Source of the DNA: an uncultured Clostridia bacterium
GTDB lineage: Bacteria > Bacillota > Clostridia > Oscillospirales > Ruminococcaceae
Direction of reading: 5' to 3'
Length of the DNA: 7,320 bases
NCBI GenBank assembly: GCA_946535685.1
Contig: CAMNDR010000043.1
Span: forward strand, 1 to 7,320
The notes beneath the pieces were generated by a model that saw only the letters and a program-made list of their open reading frames with translations, did not search any database and was not told the DNA's origin. Shown one piece after another: positions 6,539 through 7,320 of this stretch. How positions within the stretch are numbered: the first letter of the stretch is position 1; each line of letters begins with the position of its first letter. Position numbers and translations under genes: made by a program.

Positions 6539-6562
6539 ACAAATATCACATGATATATTTGT
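6539..6562. repeat. AT-rich inverted repeat upstream of the carD-like promoter
   Basis: ACAAATAT and ATATTTGT are perfect 8-base arms separated by 8 bases. Inside it sits a second inverted pair, ATATCA and TGATAT, two bases apart (6543-6556). Another ATATCA copy lies at 6532-6537. The element is 12 bases upstream of the -35 box, where an activator or an UP-like AT-rich element would lie. No known operator was recognised. Confidence 0.45.
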
Positions 6563-6576
6563 TAGCTTCAACCAAA

Positions 6577-6608
6577 TTCTCCCTGTCTGAGGAACCAGAC
6601 AGGGAGAA
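6577..6608. terminator. Hairpin terminator downstream of the membrane protein gene
   Basis: A perfect 13-base stem (6577-6589 with 6596-6608) closes a 6-base loop, eleven bases after the stop codon of the membrane protein gene. On the minus strand it is followed by TTTGG after the closing AA, a weak U-tract. On the plus strand AAAACC follows. It probably ends the minus-strand transcript from the right and insulates the carD-like gene. It shares stem length, loop length and a CTCCCTG core with the hairpin at 5901-5932. Confidence 0.7.
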
Positions 6609-6619
6609 AACCGATCAGG

Positions 6620-7315
6620 CTAAAACCGAAGGATCGCCAAAAATACCAACTGCAGGAACAAATACAGCACGATAGGGCAGATGATCATAAAACGAACATA
6701 AAGCCGGGGCTTTGCCAATGATTCCTGCACGGGAAAGGGAAGCTTTTCTGTCTGGAGCAGCCGGAATAACCGGAACGTCAGAAGCCACCAGAGAGCGCGT
6801 TCTGCGAGGATGATCAGTGACAGATAGCTGTCCCAGGTAAAGCTCCGGTAATGATAGAAATCAAATGATACAAAATTTGTAAACACGTAGTCGCTCAGCA
6901 CTGTGATAACCAGAAGCACAACAGCTAAAACCGGCACAGACGTGACCCTACCATGGTTCAGTTCCACAGCAGACCGGGCATACACAAGAACGATCAACAG
7001 CAGAAAGACTGTTTCCGGGATCCGATACAGGAGGTACTCTCCGAGCGGCGTTCCAAACTGCTTGATATGCCCGATAGAGATCATTGCGCTCATAAAATTA
7101 ACAATGGGAACGATCAGCGATGAAGCAGGCAGCAGTAACAGCCATTGTGTCTCATGTTCCTGCAATGTATGGGCAAAAATCTGCTTTAATACAAGGATCC
7201 GCAGTACAAAATAGCCGATACTGAGCAGCATCGCAAACGCATTGCCTCCGTACCAGAACGAAGACAGGATATGTCCGATTTTATCCCAGAACGACAAATA
7301 CGCCATTTCTTGCAT
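6620..7315 (-). CDS. Unrecognised six-helix integral membrane protein (start uncertain, may extend past the right edge)
   Basis: I do not recognise a family. The 231 residues from the ATG at 7315 are strongly hydrophobic, with about six predicted transmembrane segments: roughly 24-47, 58-82, 97-117, 126-149, 165-187 and 208-229. Short loops between them contain basic stretches such as FRLFRLLQTEK (181-191) and KPRLYVR (202-208). No catalytic, metal-binding or nucleotide-binding motif is evident. No ribosome binding site is visible before the ATG at 7315 or the in-frame ATG at 7306. The frame is open to the window edge, so the true start may lie outside. The gene looks less GC-rich (about 45-50 percent in sampled lines) than the polyamine genes (about 57 percent). 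It ends just before a strong hairpin. A role in transport or signalling would be guesswork. Confidence 0.7.
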   Translation of the reverse strand: MQEMAYLSFWDKIGHILSSFWYGGNAFAMLLSIGYFVLRILVLKQIFAHTLQEHETQWLLLLPASSLIVPIVNFMSAMISIGHIKQFGTPLGEYLLYRIPETVFLLLIVLVYARSAVELNHGRVTSVPVLAVVLLVITVLSDYVFTNFVSFDFYHYRSFTWDSYLSLIILAERALWWLLTFRLFRLLQTEKLPFPVQESLAKPRLYVRFMIICPIVLYLFLQLVFLAILRF

Positions 7316-7320
7316 GCGGT

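Noticed and set aside
1..7320. CRISPR arrays, tRNA or rRNA genes, insertion sequences, integrase or toxin-antitoxin genes
   Set aside because: No spaced direct repeats, cloverleaf-like sequences, transposase motifs or terminal inverted repeats were seen. The window is almost fully occupied by ordinary genes.

Overview
The window looks like a chromosomal segment of a moderately GC-rich, low-to-mid-GC-lineage Firmicute, most plausibly a gut Oscillospiraceae/Ruminococcus-type clostridium. The reasons are strong AGGAGG ribosome binding sites, TTG starts, consensus sigma-A promoters, a CarD-family regulator, a SpoIIQ-like M23 protein, and the carboxyspermidine-type polyamine pathway next to AguA/AguB. 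The genus is an inference from gene style only.

Left two thirds (about 1-5053, minus strand): a single tightly packed transcription unit appears to start at a near-consensus promoter (TTGCAA, 17 bp, TATAAT; 5025-5053). It reads, in order of transcription: a GNAT acetyltransferase (4993-4514), an ABC exporter half-transporter (4510-2804, TTG start), carboxynorspermidine/carboxyspermidine decarboxylase NspC (2794-1658), agmatine deiminase AguA (1661-516), and N-carbamoylputrescine amidase AguB (483 to beyond the left edge). The intergenic gaps or overlaps are 3, 9, -4 and 32 bases. AguA and AguB convert agmatine to N-carbamoylputrescine and then putrescine. NspC performs the last, decarboxylating step from carboxyspermidine (or carboxynorspermidine) to the triamine. 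The intermediate dehydrogenase (CASDH) and the arginine decarboxylase that supplies agmatine are not in the window.

Middle (5054-5937): on the plus strand, divergent from the operon, lies a membrane-anchored M23/LytM-domain protein. It is read here from a TTG at 5108 because of a well-placed GGAGGT. Its gene converges on a CarD-family transcriptional regulator (minus, 6456-5935), and the two share a perfect 13-bp-stem hairpin between their ends.

Right (6457-7320): the carD-like gene has its own promoter (extended -10) with an AT-rich palindrome just upstream. A second 13-bp-stem hairpin closes an unrecognised six-helix membrane protein gene (minus, 7315-6620) that may run past the right edge.

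The most notable points are as follows. The ABC subunit has the degenerate nucleotide-site residues of a heterodimeric exporter (Asp for the catalytic Glu, Gln for the switch His) but no partner gene beside it. It sits inside a polyamine biosynthesis operon together with a GNAT enzyme. The M23 protein keeps its zinc-ligand motifs but lacks the His of the Y-x-H motif. No clearly new multi-gene defence or mobile system was seen.
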